In this document: positions 1 through 6,644 of the stretch, one piece after another
How the letters are laid out: each line of letters starts with the position of its first letter
How positions within the stretch are numbered: position 1 is the stretch's first letter
Assembly: GCA_944387745.1 (NCBI GenBank)
Contig: CALXGD010000070.1
Location: forward strand, 1-7,076
Source: an uncultured Oscillospiraceae bacterium
GTDB lineage: Bacteria; Bacillota_A; Clostridia; Oscillospirales; Oscillospiraceae
Reading direction: 5' to 3'
DNA: 7,076 bases
The notes under the pieces: model-generated
What the model was told of the DNA's origin: nothing
Seen by the model: only the letters and a program-made list of their open reading frames with translations
The model's database searches: none
Position numbers and translations under genes: made by a program

Positions 1-2038
1 TGGGCACAGCCCCCTCAGGGAAGTGGACGTGGATGTCCTTCTCCTTATAGAAGTCGGCGGGGATGCCCAGCCGGTCCGCCTGGCTGCGGATGAAGCTGAG
101 GGCCGCGTGGGCGGACTCCTTCATCACGTCCCCCAGGTTGCCGGTGAGCTCCACCTTGCCGGAGCCGGGAACCACGTTCACCTCCACCTCCAGCAGCTCG
201 CCCCCCACGCTCGTCCAGGCCAGGCCGTTGACCACGCCCACCCGCTCCTCCAGCGCCTGGCGCTCCGGGTAGTACCGGGGGGCGCCCAGCAGGTCCTTCA
301 AATCCTTGTCGGTGACCTTCACCTGTTTCGTCTCCGGGTCGGACACCAGGCGCATGGCTGCCTTCCGGCAGATGGCGGCTATGCGGCGCTCCAGAACGCG
401 CACACCGGACTCCCGGGTGTAGGAGACAATCAGCTCCCGGATGGCCCCGTCGGACACCTTCAGCTGGCTTTTGACCAGGCCGTGGCGCTTCATCTCCTTG
501 GGCAGCAGGTAGCGCTTGGCAATCTGTAGCTTCTCCTCGTCGGTGTAGCTGGGCAGCTCGATGACCTCCATCCGGTCCAGAAGAGGGCGGGGAATGGTCT
601 CGGTGGTGTTGGCGGTGGTGATGAACATCACATCGGACAGGTCGAAGGGCACCTCTAGGAAGTTGTCCCGGAAGGTGCTGTTCTGCTCCGCATCCAGCAC
701 CTCCAGCAGGGCGGAAGCCGGGTCTCCCCGGTGGTCCCGGCCCAGCTTGTCAATCTCGTCCAGGAGAATCAGGGGGTTGCAGCTCCCCGCCTGGTTGACA
801 GCGGCAATGATCCGCCCAGGCATGGAGCCCACATAGGTCTTTCGGTGGCCCCGGATCTCTGCCTCGTCGCTGACGCCGCCCAGGGAGATACGGGCCAACT
901 TCCGGTTCATGGCCCGGGCCACCGACATGGCCACCGAGGTCTTGCCCACACCGGGAGGGCCCACCAGACAGAGCACCTGCCCCTTCAGCTCCGGAGCCAG
1001 CTGTCTGACGGCCATGCACTCCAGAATTCGCTCCTTCACCTTGTCCAGGCCAAAGTGGTCGTGGTCCAGGGCCTTGCGGGCCGCCTCCACGCTCACCCGC
1101 TCCTTGGTTTTCTTTCCCCAGGGGAGCTCCAGGCACACGTCCAGATAGCCGCAGATCACCGCGGCCTCGGAGGAGCTGAAGCGCTGCCTGGCCAGCCGGC
1201 CCACTTCTTTCTCCAGCTTTTTCCGAACCTCCTCGGGAAGGGCCGTCTCCGCAATTTTTTTCCGGTACTCCTCGATCTCAGAGTCGCCGCCCTCGCCCTC
1301 CCCCAGCTCGGCCTGGATGGCCTTCATCTGCTCCCGCAGGTAGTAGTCCCGCTGGTTGTCTGCCATCTGCTCCCGGGCCCGGTTCTGGATCTCCATATCC
1401 AGGCCCAGGATCTCCACCTCCCGGGTGAGCAGGCGGTAGAGCCGCTCCAGCCGGCGCACCGGCCGCAGCTCCTCCAGCACCGCCTGCTTGTCGCTGTTGC
1501 GCATGGCGATGTTTTGGGCGATAAAGTCGGCGATGTACCCCGGCTCCTCGCTGGCCAGCACGTTGATGAGCAGGTCGGGGGCCGTCTTGGGGGCCAGCTC
1601 GGTATACTGTCGGAACATCTCATAGGTGGAGCGGATGAGGGCCTCTGTCTTGGCGGAGTTCTCCCCCGCCTTCTCCTCCTGAATGGGCTGCACCTCCGCC
1701 TCCAGATAGGGGACGGTGCGCAGCAGCTTGATCAGGCGGCCGCGGCTGCTCCCCTCCACCATCACCCGCACATTGTCCCCGGGGGTGCGGAGGATCTGTC
1801 GCACAGTGGAGATGGTGCCCACGGTGTAAAGGTCTTTCGCCTCCGGGTGCTCCACGGCGATGTCCCGCTGTCCCACCAGAAACACAGGATTGCCGGAGGC
1901 CATGGCCTCCTCCAGGGCCTTAATGGAGATCTCCCGGGACACGTCGAAGTGGATGAGCACATTGGGATACACCGTCAGGCCCCGCAGCGCAATCACCGGC
2001 ATAGTTTCAGTCTCTTCTACAGTCCATTCTTTTTTCAT
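1..2038 (-). CDS. lon: ATP-dependent protease Lon (LonA type), C-terminus cut by the window edge
   Basis: Lon is a cytoplasmic ATP-dependent serine protease that degrades misfolded and short-lived regulatory proteins. The open frame gives 679 complete codons without interruption. An N-terminal substrate-binding domain spans about residues 10-205 ([20 protein letters not shown] near the start). A coiled helical region follows to about 330. The AAA+ module has Walker A GPPGVGKT at 360-367, Walker B LILLDEID at 423-430, a sensor-1-like FITTAN and a sensor-2-like GVRVLER. The start of the Lon_C protease domain reads [12 protein letters not shown]. By comparison with the family motif PKDGPSAG, the catalytic Ser should lie about five codons beyond the left edge, with the Lys further on, so neither can be verified. 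The ATG at 2038 follows an AGGAAG Shine-Dalgarno (2047-2052) at about 8-10 bases. A terminator separates it from clpX upstream. Identification is very secure. Confidence 0.97.
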   Translation of the reverse strand, partial: MKKEWTVEETETMPVIALRGLTVYPNVLIHFDVSREISIKALEEAMASGNPVFLVGQRDIAVEHPEAKDLYTVGTISTVRQILRTPGDNVRVMVEGSSRGRLIKLLRTVPYLEAEVQPIQEEKAGENSAKTEALIRSTYEMFRQYTELAPKTAPDLLINVLASEEPGYIADFIAQNIAMRNSDKQAVLEELRPVRRLERLYRLLTREVEILGLDMEIQNRAREQMADNQRDYYLREQMKAIQAELGEGEGGDSEIEEYRKKIAETALPEEVRKKLEKEVGRLARQRFSSSEAAVICGYLDVCLELPWGKKTKERVSVEAARKALDHDHFGLDKVKERILECMAVRQLAPELKGQVLCLVGPPGVGKTSVAMSVARAMNRKLARISLGGVSDEAEIRGHRKTYVGSMPGRIIAAVNQAGSCNPLILLDEIDKLGRDHRGDPASALLEVLDAEQNSTFRDNFLEVPFDLSDVMFITTANTTETIPRPLLDRMEVIELPSYTDEEKLQIAKRYLLPKEMKRHGLVKSQLKVSDGAIRELIVSYTRESGVRVLERRIAAICRKAAMRLVSDPETKQVKVTDKDLKDLLGAPRYYPERQALEERVGVVNGLAWTSVGGELLEVEVNVVPGSGKVELTGNLGDVMKESAHAALSFIRSQADRLGIPADFYKEKDIHVHFPEGAVP

Positions 2039-2104
2039 GGTTCTCACTTCCTCTCTGGGATCTTACTGGGGAGGGCCGCCCTATCTGTGCGGACTCCCTC
2101 AGAT

Positions 2105-2153
2105 TGAAAAACAGCCCCGGCCCGCCGTTTGGAGGGACCGCGGGGCTGTTTAA
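2105..2153 (-). terminator. Intrinsic terminator downstream of clpX
   Basis: A perfect 11-base inverted repeat has arms at 2109-2119 and 2141-2151 (AAACAGCCCCG with CGGGGCTGTTT), separated by 21 GC-rich bases. On the minus strand the right arm runs into a TTTTT tract, the signature of Rho-independent termination. It lies about 30 bases past the clpX stop and about 70 bases before the lon start, so it probably ends the tig-clpP-clpX transcript. The plus-strand reading also ends in T-rich sequence (TTTAATTTTT), so the element could act in both directions. Confidence 0.85.
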
Positions 2154-2180
2154 TTTTTGAGAAAAAACGCAGCCAGGGCG

Positions 2181-3500
2181 TTACCCCGCGTGTGTGCCTG
2201 GGATCCCGCCGTTCCGCTCCGGACGGAGGCTGGTTTTCTCAAGGGAGGGGCGCTGCTGTCGGCCGGGGTCCCGAATGATCTCCGGCATGGCCCCCTCCGT
2301 CACGCACGGGGCCGTAATGGTCACCTTGGCAATGGTGGGGTCGGATGGCACGTCGTACATGATCTGGTTCATAATCTCTTCCAAAATGGCCCGCAGGCCC
2401 CGGGCGCCAATTCCCCGGTCCACCGCCCGATCGGCCACCGCCTCCAGGGCCTCCTGGGTGAACTCCAGATCCACGTTGTCGTACTCCAGCAGCTTCTGGT
2501 ACTGCTTCACCAGGGCGTTTTTGGGCTCGGTGAGGATCTGCACCATCTGCTTCCGGTCCAGGGACTGGAGGGTGGTAATAACGGGCAGGCGGCCCACCAG
2601 CTCGGGGATGATGCCAAACTTCAGCAGGTCCTGGGGCTGGATCTCCTTCAGCAGCTCGCCCACGTTCCGGTCCTTCTTGCTCTGAATCTCCGCCCCAAAG
2701 CCCAGGGAGCGCTTGTCCAGGCGGTTCTCAATGATCTTGTCAATCCCCTCGAAGGCGCCGCCGCAGATGAAGAGGATGTTTTTCGTGTCGATCTGAATAA
2801 ACTCCTGGTGGGGGTGCTTCCGCCCCCCCTGGGGGGGCACATTGGCCACAGTGCCCTCCAGAATTTTCAGCAGGGCCTGCTGTACTCCCTCGCCGGACAC
2901 ATCTCGGGTGATGGAGGTGTTCTCGCTCTTCCGGGCGATCTTGTCCATCTCATCGATATAGATGATGCCCCGCTCCGCCAGCTCGATGTCGTAGTCGGCG
3001 GCCTGCACCAGCCGCAGGAGGATATTCTCCACATCGTCGCCCACGTAGCCCGCCTCCGTCAGAGTGGTGGCGTCGGCAATAGCGAAGGGCACCTTCAGCA
3101 CACGGGCCAGGGTCTGGGCGAACAGGGTCTTGCCGCAGCCGGTGGGACCCATGAGGAGGATGTTGCTCTTCTGGAGCTCCACGTCCTCTCCCCCGCCGAA
3201 GTAGATGCGCTTATAGTGGTTGTAGACCGCCACGGACAGAGCCACCTTGGCGTGCTCCTGGCCGATGATATACTGGTCCAGAACGGCGTGAATCTCCTTG
3301 GGCGTGGGAATCGCGTCTGGAATCTCTCTGGAGGGGACGGACTCAACCAGATCGTCCTCATCCTCCAGGATGCTCATGCACAGCTGGACGCACTCGTTGC
3401 AGATATAGGCGCCTGGGCCGGCGATGAGCCGGCGGACCTGATCCTGGTGCTTGCCGCAGAAGGAGCAGCGGATGGCGCGCTTCTCGTCATTTTTTGCCAT
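2181..3500 (-). CDS. clpX: ClpX, ATP-dependent unfoldase subunit of the ClpXP protease
   Basis: ClpX is a hexameric AAA+ unfoldase that recognises tagged or misfolded proteins, unfolds them and threads them into ClpP. The 439-residue product has every hallmark. An N-terminal zinc-binding domain has Cys12, Cys15, Cys34 and Cys37. Walker A GPTGCGKT is at 118-125, pore loop GYVGD at 151-155, and Walker B IIYIDE at 179-184. The RKH pore loop is at 227-229. LGF at 266-268 is the ClpP-docking loop. PELVGR supplies a likely arginine finger at Arg304, and GARGLR at 365-370 is sensor 2. The ATG at 3500 follows TGAGGT (3509-3514) by eight bases. Length is slightly above the usual 410-430 because of a roughly 25-residue basic tail rich in Pro, Arg and Gly. 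It lies downstream of clpP, its partner, and ahead of a terminator. Confidence 0.98.
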   Translation of the reverse strand: MAKNDEKRAIRCSFCGKHQDQVRRLIAGPGAYICNECVQLCMSILEDEDDLVESVPSREIPDAIPTPKEIHAVLDQYIIGQEHAKVALSVAVYNHYKRIYFGGGEDVELQKSNILLMGPTGCGKTLFAQTLARVLKVPFAIADATTLTEAGYVGDDVENILLRLVQAADYDIELAERGIIYIDEMDKIARKSENTSITRDVSGEGVQQALLKILEGTVANVPPQGGRKHPHQEFIQIDTKNILFICGGAFEGIDKIIENRLDKRSLGFGAEIQSKKDRNVGELLKEIQPQDLLKFGIIPELVGRLPVITTLQSLDRKQMVQILTEPKNALVKQYQKLLEYDNVDLEFTQEALEAVADRAVDRGIGARGLRAILEEIMNQIMYDVPSDPTIAKVTITAPCVTEGAMPEIIRDPGRQQRPSLEKTSLRPERNGGIPGTHAG

Positions 3501-3540
3501 GAATTCTTACCTCACTGTTTCAGCGGTAGGGGGACTGCAG

Positions 3541-3614
3541 GGGCGGTCTGCGGCCGCCCGTTCTGAATCTGCCTGCGTATGCGCAGGCGGCCGAAGGCCG
3601 TCCCTGCGCAGGCG
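3541..3614 (-). repeat. GC-rich hairpin cluster with short direct repeat between clpP and clpX
   Basis: The 128-base gap between clpP and clpX holds several inverted repeats. GCCTGCG and CGCAGGC (3571-3588) form a perfect 7-base stem with a 4-base loop. CGGCC and GGCCG (3588-3600) form a 5-base stem with a 3-base loop. GGGCGG and CCGCCC (3541-3559) form a 6-base stem. The decamer TGCGCAGGCG occurs twice, at 3580-3589 and 3605-3614. No T-tract follows any of these stems on the minus strand, so this does not look like an ordinary terminator. It may instead protect or process the transcript; that role is inference. Confidence 0.6.
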
Positions 3615-3628
3615 CTCCCCCTCCGGGG

Positions 3629-4210
3629 TCAGCGCTTCTCGATGACCTTATCGATGAGACCATACTCCAGGGCCTCCTGGGCGGTCATAAAGTTGTCACG
3701 CTCGCAGTCGGCGGTGACCTGCTCCACACTCTTGCCGGTGTTAGCAGCCAGGATGCGGTTCATGCGGGCCTTGACCACCTCCAGGCGTTTCAGGTGGAGG
3801 GCCATGTCAGTGATCTGCCCCTGGGTGCCGGCAGAGGGCTGGTGGATCATAATCTCCGAGTTGGGCAGGGCAAAGCGCTTGCCCTTGGCGCCGGCGGAGA
3901 GCAGGAAGGCCCCCATGGAGGCGGCCAGGCCGATGCAGATGGTGGACACGTCGCACTTTACATACTGCATGGTGTCATAGATGGCCATGCCCGCCGTGAC
4001 GGAGCCGCCGGGGCTGTTGATGTAAAACTGGATGTCCTTGTCCGGGTCCTGACTCTCCAAATACAGCAGCTGGGCCACCACCAGGGAGGCGGTGGTGTCG
4101 TTGACCTCCTCGGACAGGAAGATGATGCGGTCGTCGAGCAGGCGGGAGAAGATGTCGTAGGACCGCTCCCCCCGGTTGGTCTGCTCCACTACATAGGGAA
4201 CTAGGCTCAT
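3629..4210 (-). CDS. clpP: ClpP, proteolytic subunit of the Clp protease
   Basis: ClpP forms a two-ring, 14-subunit serine peptidase chamber that degrades polypeptides delivered by ClpX or another Clp ATPase. The product from the ATG at 4210 is 193 residues, the normal family length. It begins [20 protein letters not shown], a typical ClpP N-terminus. The catalytic triad is complete: Ser98 in GLAASMGAF, His123 in MIHQP, and Asp172 in ERDNF. The oxyanion-region SPGGSV lies at 66-71. The triad and length argue for an active, main-type ClpP rather than a degenerate paralogue. The open frame continues upstream to a GTG at 4312, but only the 4210 start has a good Shine-Dalgarno (AAGGAGT) at the right distance. 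It lies between tig and clpX in the same direction. Confidence 0.98.
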   Translation of the reverse strand: MSLVPYVVEQTNRGERSYDIFSRLLDDRIIFLSEEVNDTTASLVVAQLLYLESQDPDKDIQFYINSPGGSVTAGMAIYDTMQYVKCDVSTICIGLAASMGAFLLSAGAKGKRFALPNSEIMIHQPSAGTQGQITDMALHLKRLEVVKARMNRILAANTGKSVEQVTADCERDNFMTAQEALEYGLIDKVIEKR

Positions 4211-4217
4211 AAGCAAT

Positions 4218-4224
4218 ACTCCTT
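4218..4224 (-). promoter_or_regulatory. Ribosome binding site that fixes the clpP start
   Basis: The minus strand reads AAGGAGT here, with GGAG eight bases ahead of the ATG at 4210. In-frame candidates further upstream, a GTG at 4312 and an ATG at 4267, have no comparable site, and the residues they would add do not resemble ClpP. Confidence 0.85.
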
Positions 4225-4273
4225 TTTTAGACGGTGATACCAAAGTATGCCCGTCAAACGGAAACATGATTCC

Positions 4274-4350
4274 AATTTCTGCGGAAATTAGGCGGAAGCC
4301 GCCCTCTCCCACAGTGTAAATCCGCCCGGGACGGCCTCAGCCGCCCCGGG
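4274..4350 (-). repeat. Three consecutive hairpins in the tig-clpP gap
   Basis: In transcription order the hairpins are as follows. First is a strong stem at 4350-4325, with CCCGGG pairing with CCCGGG, one mismatch, four further GC pairs and a 4-base loop. Second is a perfect 5-base stem GGCGG/CCGCC with a 3-base loop at 4303-4291. Third is a perfect 6-base stem AATTTC/GAAATT with a 4-base loop at 4289-4274. The first begins 14 bases past the tig stop but is followed only by a short TTT, so it would be a weak terminator at best. The cluster could attenuate, stabilise or provide a processing site between tig and clpP. Its function is inferred only from structure and position. Confidence 0.55.
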
Positions 4351-4363
4351 TCGCGTCAAACAT

Positions 4364-5800
4364 TCACTCAGCCTTGGGCTCCTCGGCGCCCTCGTCCTCC
4401 GCCTTCTTTTTGCGGGTGCGCTTGGGCTTCTCCTCGCCCTCTTCCCCAGCAGCCTCCTCGGTTTTCTTCTTCCGGGAGGTCTTTTTGGGCTTCTCCTCAG
4501 CGGCGGGCTCCTCCTTCTTGGGAGCCTCCCCCACCTTGGCCTCGTCCACCACCAGCTTAGAGGCCTTCTGGAGCAGCAGGTCCTGCTTCAGGGCATCCAC
4601 AGAGACGGCGGCCTTCACCTGCTCGGGGGTGAGCTTGTACTGCTCGGAGAGCTTGTTGACCTCGGCCTCGCACTCCTCGTCGGTGACCTCCAGCTTCTCG
4701 GCGGCGGCCACGGCCTCCAGGGCCAGCTGGGTCTTTACCTGGCGCAGGGCGGAGGGCTTAGCGGAGGCGCGGAGCATCTCGGGGGTCATACCCATCATTT
4801 TCAGGTACTCGTCCATGGACATGCCCTGGCCGGACATGCGCATGGCATACTCGTCCATGATTTTGTCCAGCTGGGTCTCCACCATGCCGTCGGGGATGTC
4901 CGCCTCCAAGTTATCAATGAGCTGATCCATGACGGCGCTCTCAAAGTCGTTCTGAGCCTCGGCAGTGCGGCGGTCCTTCAGCTTCTCCCCCAGATCCTTC
5001 TTGAAGTCGGCCAGGGTCTCAAACTCGGACACGTCCTTGGCGAACTCGTCGTCCACCTCGGGGATCTGGGGCTCCTTGACCTCCTTCACCTTCACTTTAA
5101 AGACCACCTGCTTGCCGGCCAGGTCGGGCACGTAGTCCTGGGGGAAGGTGATGTCCAGATCCTTCTCATCGCCGGCCTTCAGGCCGATGAGCTGATCCTC
5201 AAAGCCGGGGACAAAGGAGCCGGAGCCGATCTCCAGGCTGTAGTCCTCCCCCTTGCCACCCTCAAAGGGCTTGCCGTCCTCAAAGCCCTCGAAGTCGATG
5301 ACGGCGGTATCGCCCATGCGGGCCTCCCGCTCAGAGGTCACCAGGCGGGTGGCCCGGCGGATATAGGGCTGGAGCTCATTCTCGATGTCCTCGTCGGTGA
5401 CATTCACCTCGGCCTTGGGGGCGGTGAGGCCCTTGTACGCCTTCAAGGTGACCTCGGGGCGGACGGAGACCAGGGCGGTGAAAATGAGGCCCTTCTCCTT
5501 GTTGACCTCCACGATGTCCATGACAGGGTGGCCCATATCCTCCAGATTCTGCTCCTTCACAGCCTCCTCATAGGCGGCGGGGTAGACATCATCGATGGCG
5601 TCCTCATAGAACACGTTGGCGCCGTACATCCCCTCGATAATCTTGCGGGGGGCCTTGCCCTTCCGGAAGCCGGGGACCAGGATGTTCTTGCGGTTTTTCA
5701 GATATGCCTTTTGTACCGCAGCTTCAAAGGCCTCAGGCTCTACCTGGATGGTCAGCTCCACAGTGCTGTTTTCTTTCTTTTCAACGTTGGTGACCTTCAT
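4364..5800 (-). CDS. tig: Trigger factor, ribosome-associated chaperone and peptidyl-prolyl isomerase, with charged C-terminal tail
   Basis: Trigger factor binds at the ribosome exit tunnel and shields nascent chains. The 478-residue product has the ribosome-docking signature GFRKGKAPR at 44-52 in the N-terminal domain. An FKBP-type isomerase domain follows at about 155-245 (GDTAVIDFEGFEDGKPFEGG, then GSFVPGFEDQLIGLKAGDEK). The helical chaperone arms run from about 250 to 420. Beyond about residue 425 the protein has an additional tail of about 50 residues, almost entirely Lys, Glu, Arg, Ala and Pro. It contains two similar blocks, EEKPKKTSRKKKTEE (435-449) and EEKPKRTRKKKAED (456-469). Family members are usually about 430 residues, so the tail accounts for the excess length. 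The ATG at 5800 follows a perfect AGGAGG (5810-5815) by nine bases. A promoter upstream suggests it opens the tig-clpP-clpX unit. Confidence 0.97.
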   Translation of the reverse strand: MKVTNVEKKENSTVELTIQVEPEAFEAAVQKAYLKNRKNILVPGFRKGKAPRKIIEGMYGANVFYEDAIDDVYPAAYEEAVKEQNLEDMGHPVMDIVEVNKEKGLIFTALVSVRPEVTLKAYKGLTAPKAEVNVTDEDIENELQPYIRRATRLVTSEREARMGDTAVIDFEGFEDGKPFEGGKGEDYSLEIGSGSFVPGFEDQLIGLKAGDEKDLDITFPQDYVPDLAGKQVVFKVKVKEVKEPQIPEVDDEFAKDVSEFETLADFKKDLGEKLKDRRTAEAQNDFESAVMDQLIDNLEADIPDGMVETQLDKIMDEYAMRMSGQGMSMDEYLKMMGMTPEMLRASAKPSALRQVKTQLALEAVAAAEKLEVTDEECEAEVNKLSEQYKLTPEQVKAAVSVDALKQDLLLQKASKLVVDEAKVGEAPKKEEPAAEEKPKKTSRKKKTEEAAGEEGEEKPKRTRKKKAEDEGAEEPKAE

Positions 5801-5870
5801 GTATTTTTTCCTCCTGTGGGCACGGGATGTTCCTTGTCCGTACTGCTCGCCGCGCCGTATACTTTCAAAA

Positions 5871-5903
5871 CGGTATTTTACCAGATACCGGTCCGTTTGA
5901 CCA
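5871..5903 (-). promoter_or_regulatory. Likely promoter of tig (housekeeping sigma type) with overlapping dyad
   Basis: On the minus strand there is an extended -10, TGGTAAAAT, at 5875-5883 (TAAAAT matches five of six consensus bases). It lies 17 bases downstream of TGGTCA at 5898-5903, which matches four of six bases of TTGACA. Transcription would start near 5868, giving a leader of about 68 bases before tig. CGGTAT and ATACCG (5871-5876 and 5885-5890) form a perfect 6-base inverted repeat with an 8-base spacer lying over the -10, a position suited to a repressor. No known operator motif is recognised. Confidence 0.65.
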
Positions 5904-5933
5904 GCCTATTTTTCGCATTTCTCTGGGAATTTT

Positions 5934-6626
5934 TCAGGACTCTAAGATTTTTTCCGGCTGGAAGCCCAGGTAGTCTGCCGCAATCAGGCGGTACTCCACC
6001 CCTCCCAGGGTCCCGGAGAAGGCTAGGCGGTGGCTCCCCCCGTGGAGATGGCCGTAATAGCACCGGCTCACTCGGTAGCGCTCCAGCAGGTCCAGGATCT
6101 CCTGGCACCGGTAGCCCTGATACAGGGGCGGATAGTGGAGAAAGCAGAATTTCTCCCGCTCTCCCGCCGCTTTCAGGGAGGTCTCCAGCCGAATCAGCTC
6201 CCGGTTGAAGATCTTAGCGCTGTGCTCCCCCCGGTCCTCCTCATAGAACCAGCCCCGGGTGCCGCACAGGGCCAGCTCCCCGTACAGACGGCAGTTGTTG
6301 TGCAGCAGCTCCAGGGTGGAGAAGCCATTTTCGACAAAAAAGCGCTCCATTTTTGCGGCGGTGGTCCACCAGTAGTCGTGGTTCCCCTTCAGCAGGATCT
6401 TTCGCCCCCCGGGCAGGGAGTCCAGAAAGGCGAAGTCCTCCCTGGCCTGTTCCAGGCTCATGCCCCAGGAAAGATCCCCGCACAGGATCACCGTGTCCTC
6501 CGGACCCAGGGCGGAGAAGCCCTCCCGCAGCTTGTCCACATACCCGGACCATCTCCCGCCGAACACATCCATGGGCTTATCCGCCCCCAGGGAAAGGTGG
6601 GTATCTCCAATGGCATACAGGGCCAT
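5934..6626 (-). CDS. Calcineurin-like metallophosphoesterase (COG1768-like), substrate unknown
   Basis: This 230-residue protein belongs to the binuclear-metal phosphoesterase superfamily. The metal-binding and catalytic motifs appear in the expected order: GDTH with Asp8 and His10, GDLSWG with Asp51, GNHD with Asn82 and His83, LHYPP with His164, and GHLHG with His193 and His195. There is no signal peptide or membrane segment, so it should be cytoplasmic. The sequence style (GDTHLSLG, GGRWSGY, GNHDYWW) resembles the small predicted phosphohydrolases of COG1768 found in Firmicutes; that subfamily placement is from memory. The substrate cannot be deduced. The ATG at 6626 has AAAGGAG (6635-6641) eight bases upstream, and the gap to the thrC stop is 18 bases, so the two are probably co-transcribed. 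No terminator is visible after it, so readthrough into tig is possible. Confidence 0.9.
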   Translation of the reverse strand: MALYAIGDTHLSLGADKPMDVFGGRWSGYVDKLREGFSALGPEDTVILCGDLSWGMSLEQAREDFAFLDSLPGGRKILLKGNHDYWWTTAAKMERFFVENGFSTLELLHNNCRLYGELALCGTRGWFYEEDRGEHSAKIFNRELIRLETSLKAAGEREKFCFLHYPPLYQGYRCQEILDLLERYRVSRCYYGHLHGGSHRLAFSGTLGGVEYRLIAADYLGFQPEKILES

Positions 6627-6644
6627 AGACGCAGCTCCTTTGTC

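Noticed and set aside
731..3566. Long plus-strand open frames opposite lon (731-2107, 458 codons) and clpX (2157-3566, 469 codons), with similar ones at 23-529, 3794-4204 and 5528-6208
   Set aside because: In each case the first codon base lies opposite the wobble base of the true minus-strand gene. Those wobble bases are nearly always G or C, so TAA, TAG and TGA rarely arise. The products are low-complexity His/Leu/Gly/Val-rich with no family signature.
4225..4260. A promoter for clpP based on TTGACG on the minus strand
   Set aside because: The TTGACG is followed at 12 bases by TATCAC and at 17 bases by CCGTCT, so no -10 box lies at an acceptable distance.
4321..4355. A full intrinsic terminator after tig
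   Set aside because: The stem is strong, but only TTT follows on the minus strand, after four other bases. It is listed as part of a hairpin cluster, not as a terminator.
4211..4363. CtsR or CIRCE operator ahead of clpP
   Set aside because: GTCAAA occurs at 4253-4258 and 4355-4360, but these are about 100 bases apart rather than the closely spaced tandem heptads of CtsR. No TTAGCACTC-N9-GAGTGCTAA element is present anywhere in the window.
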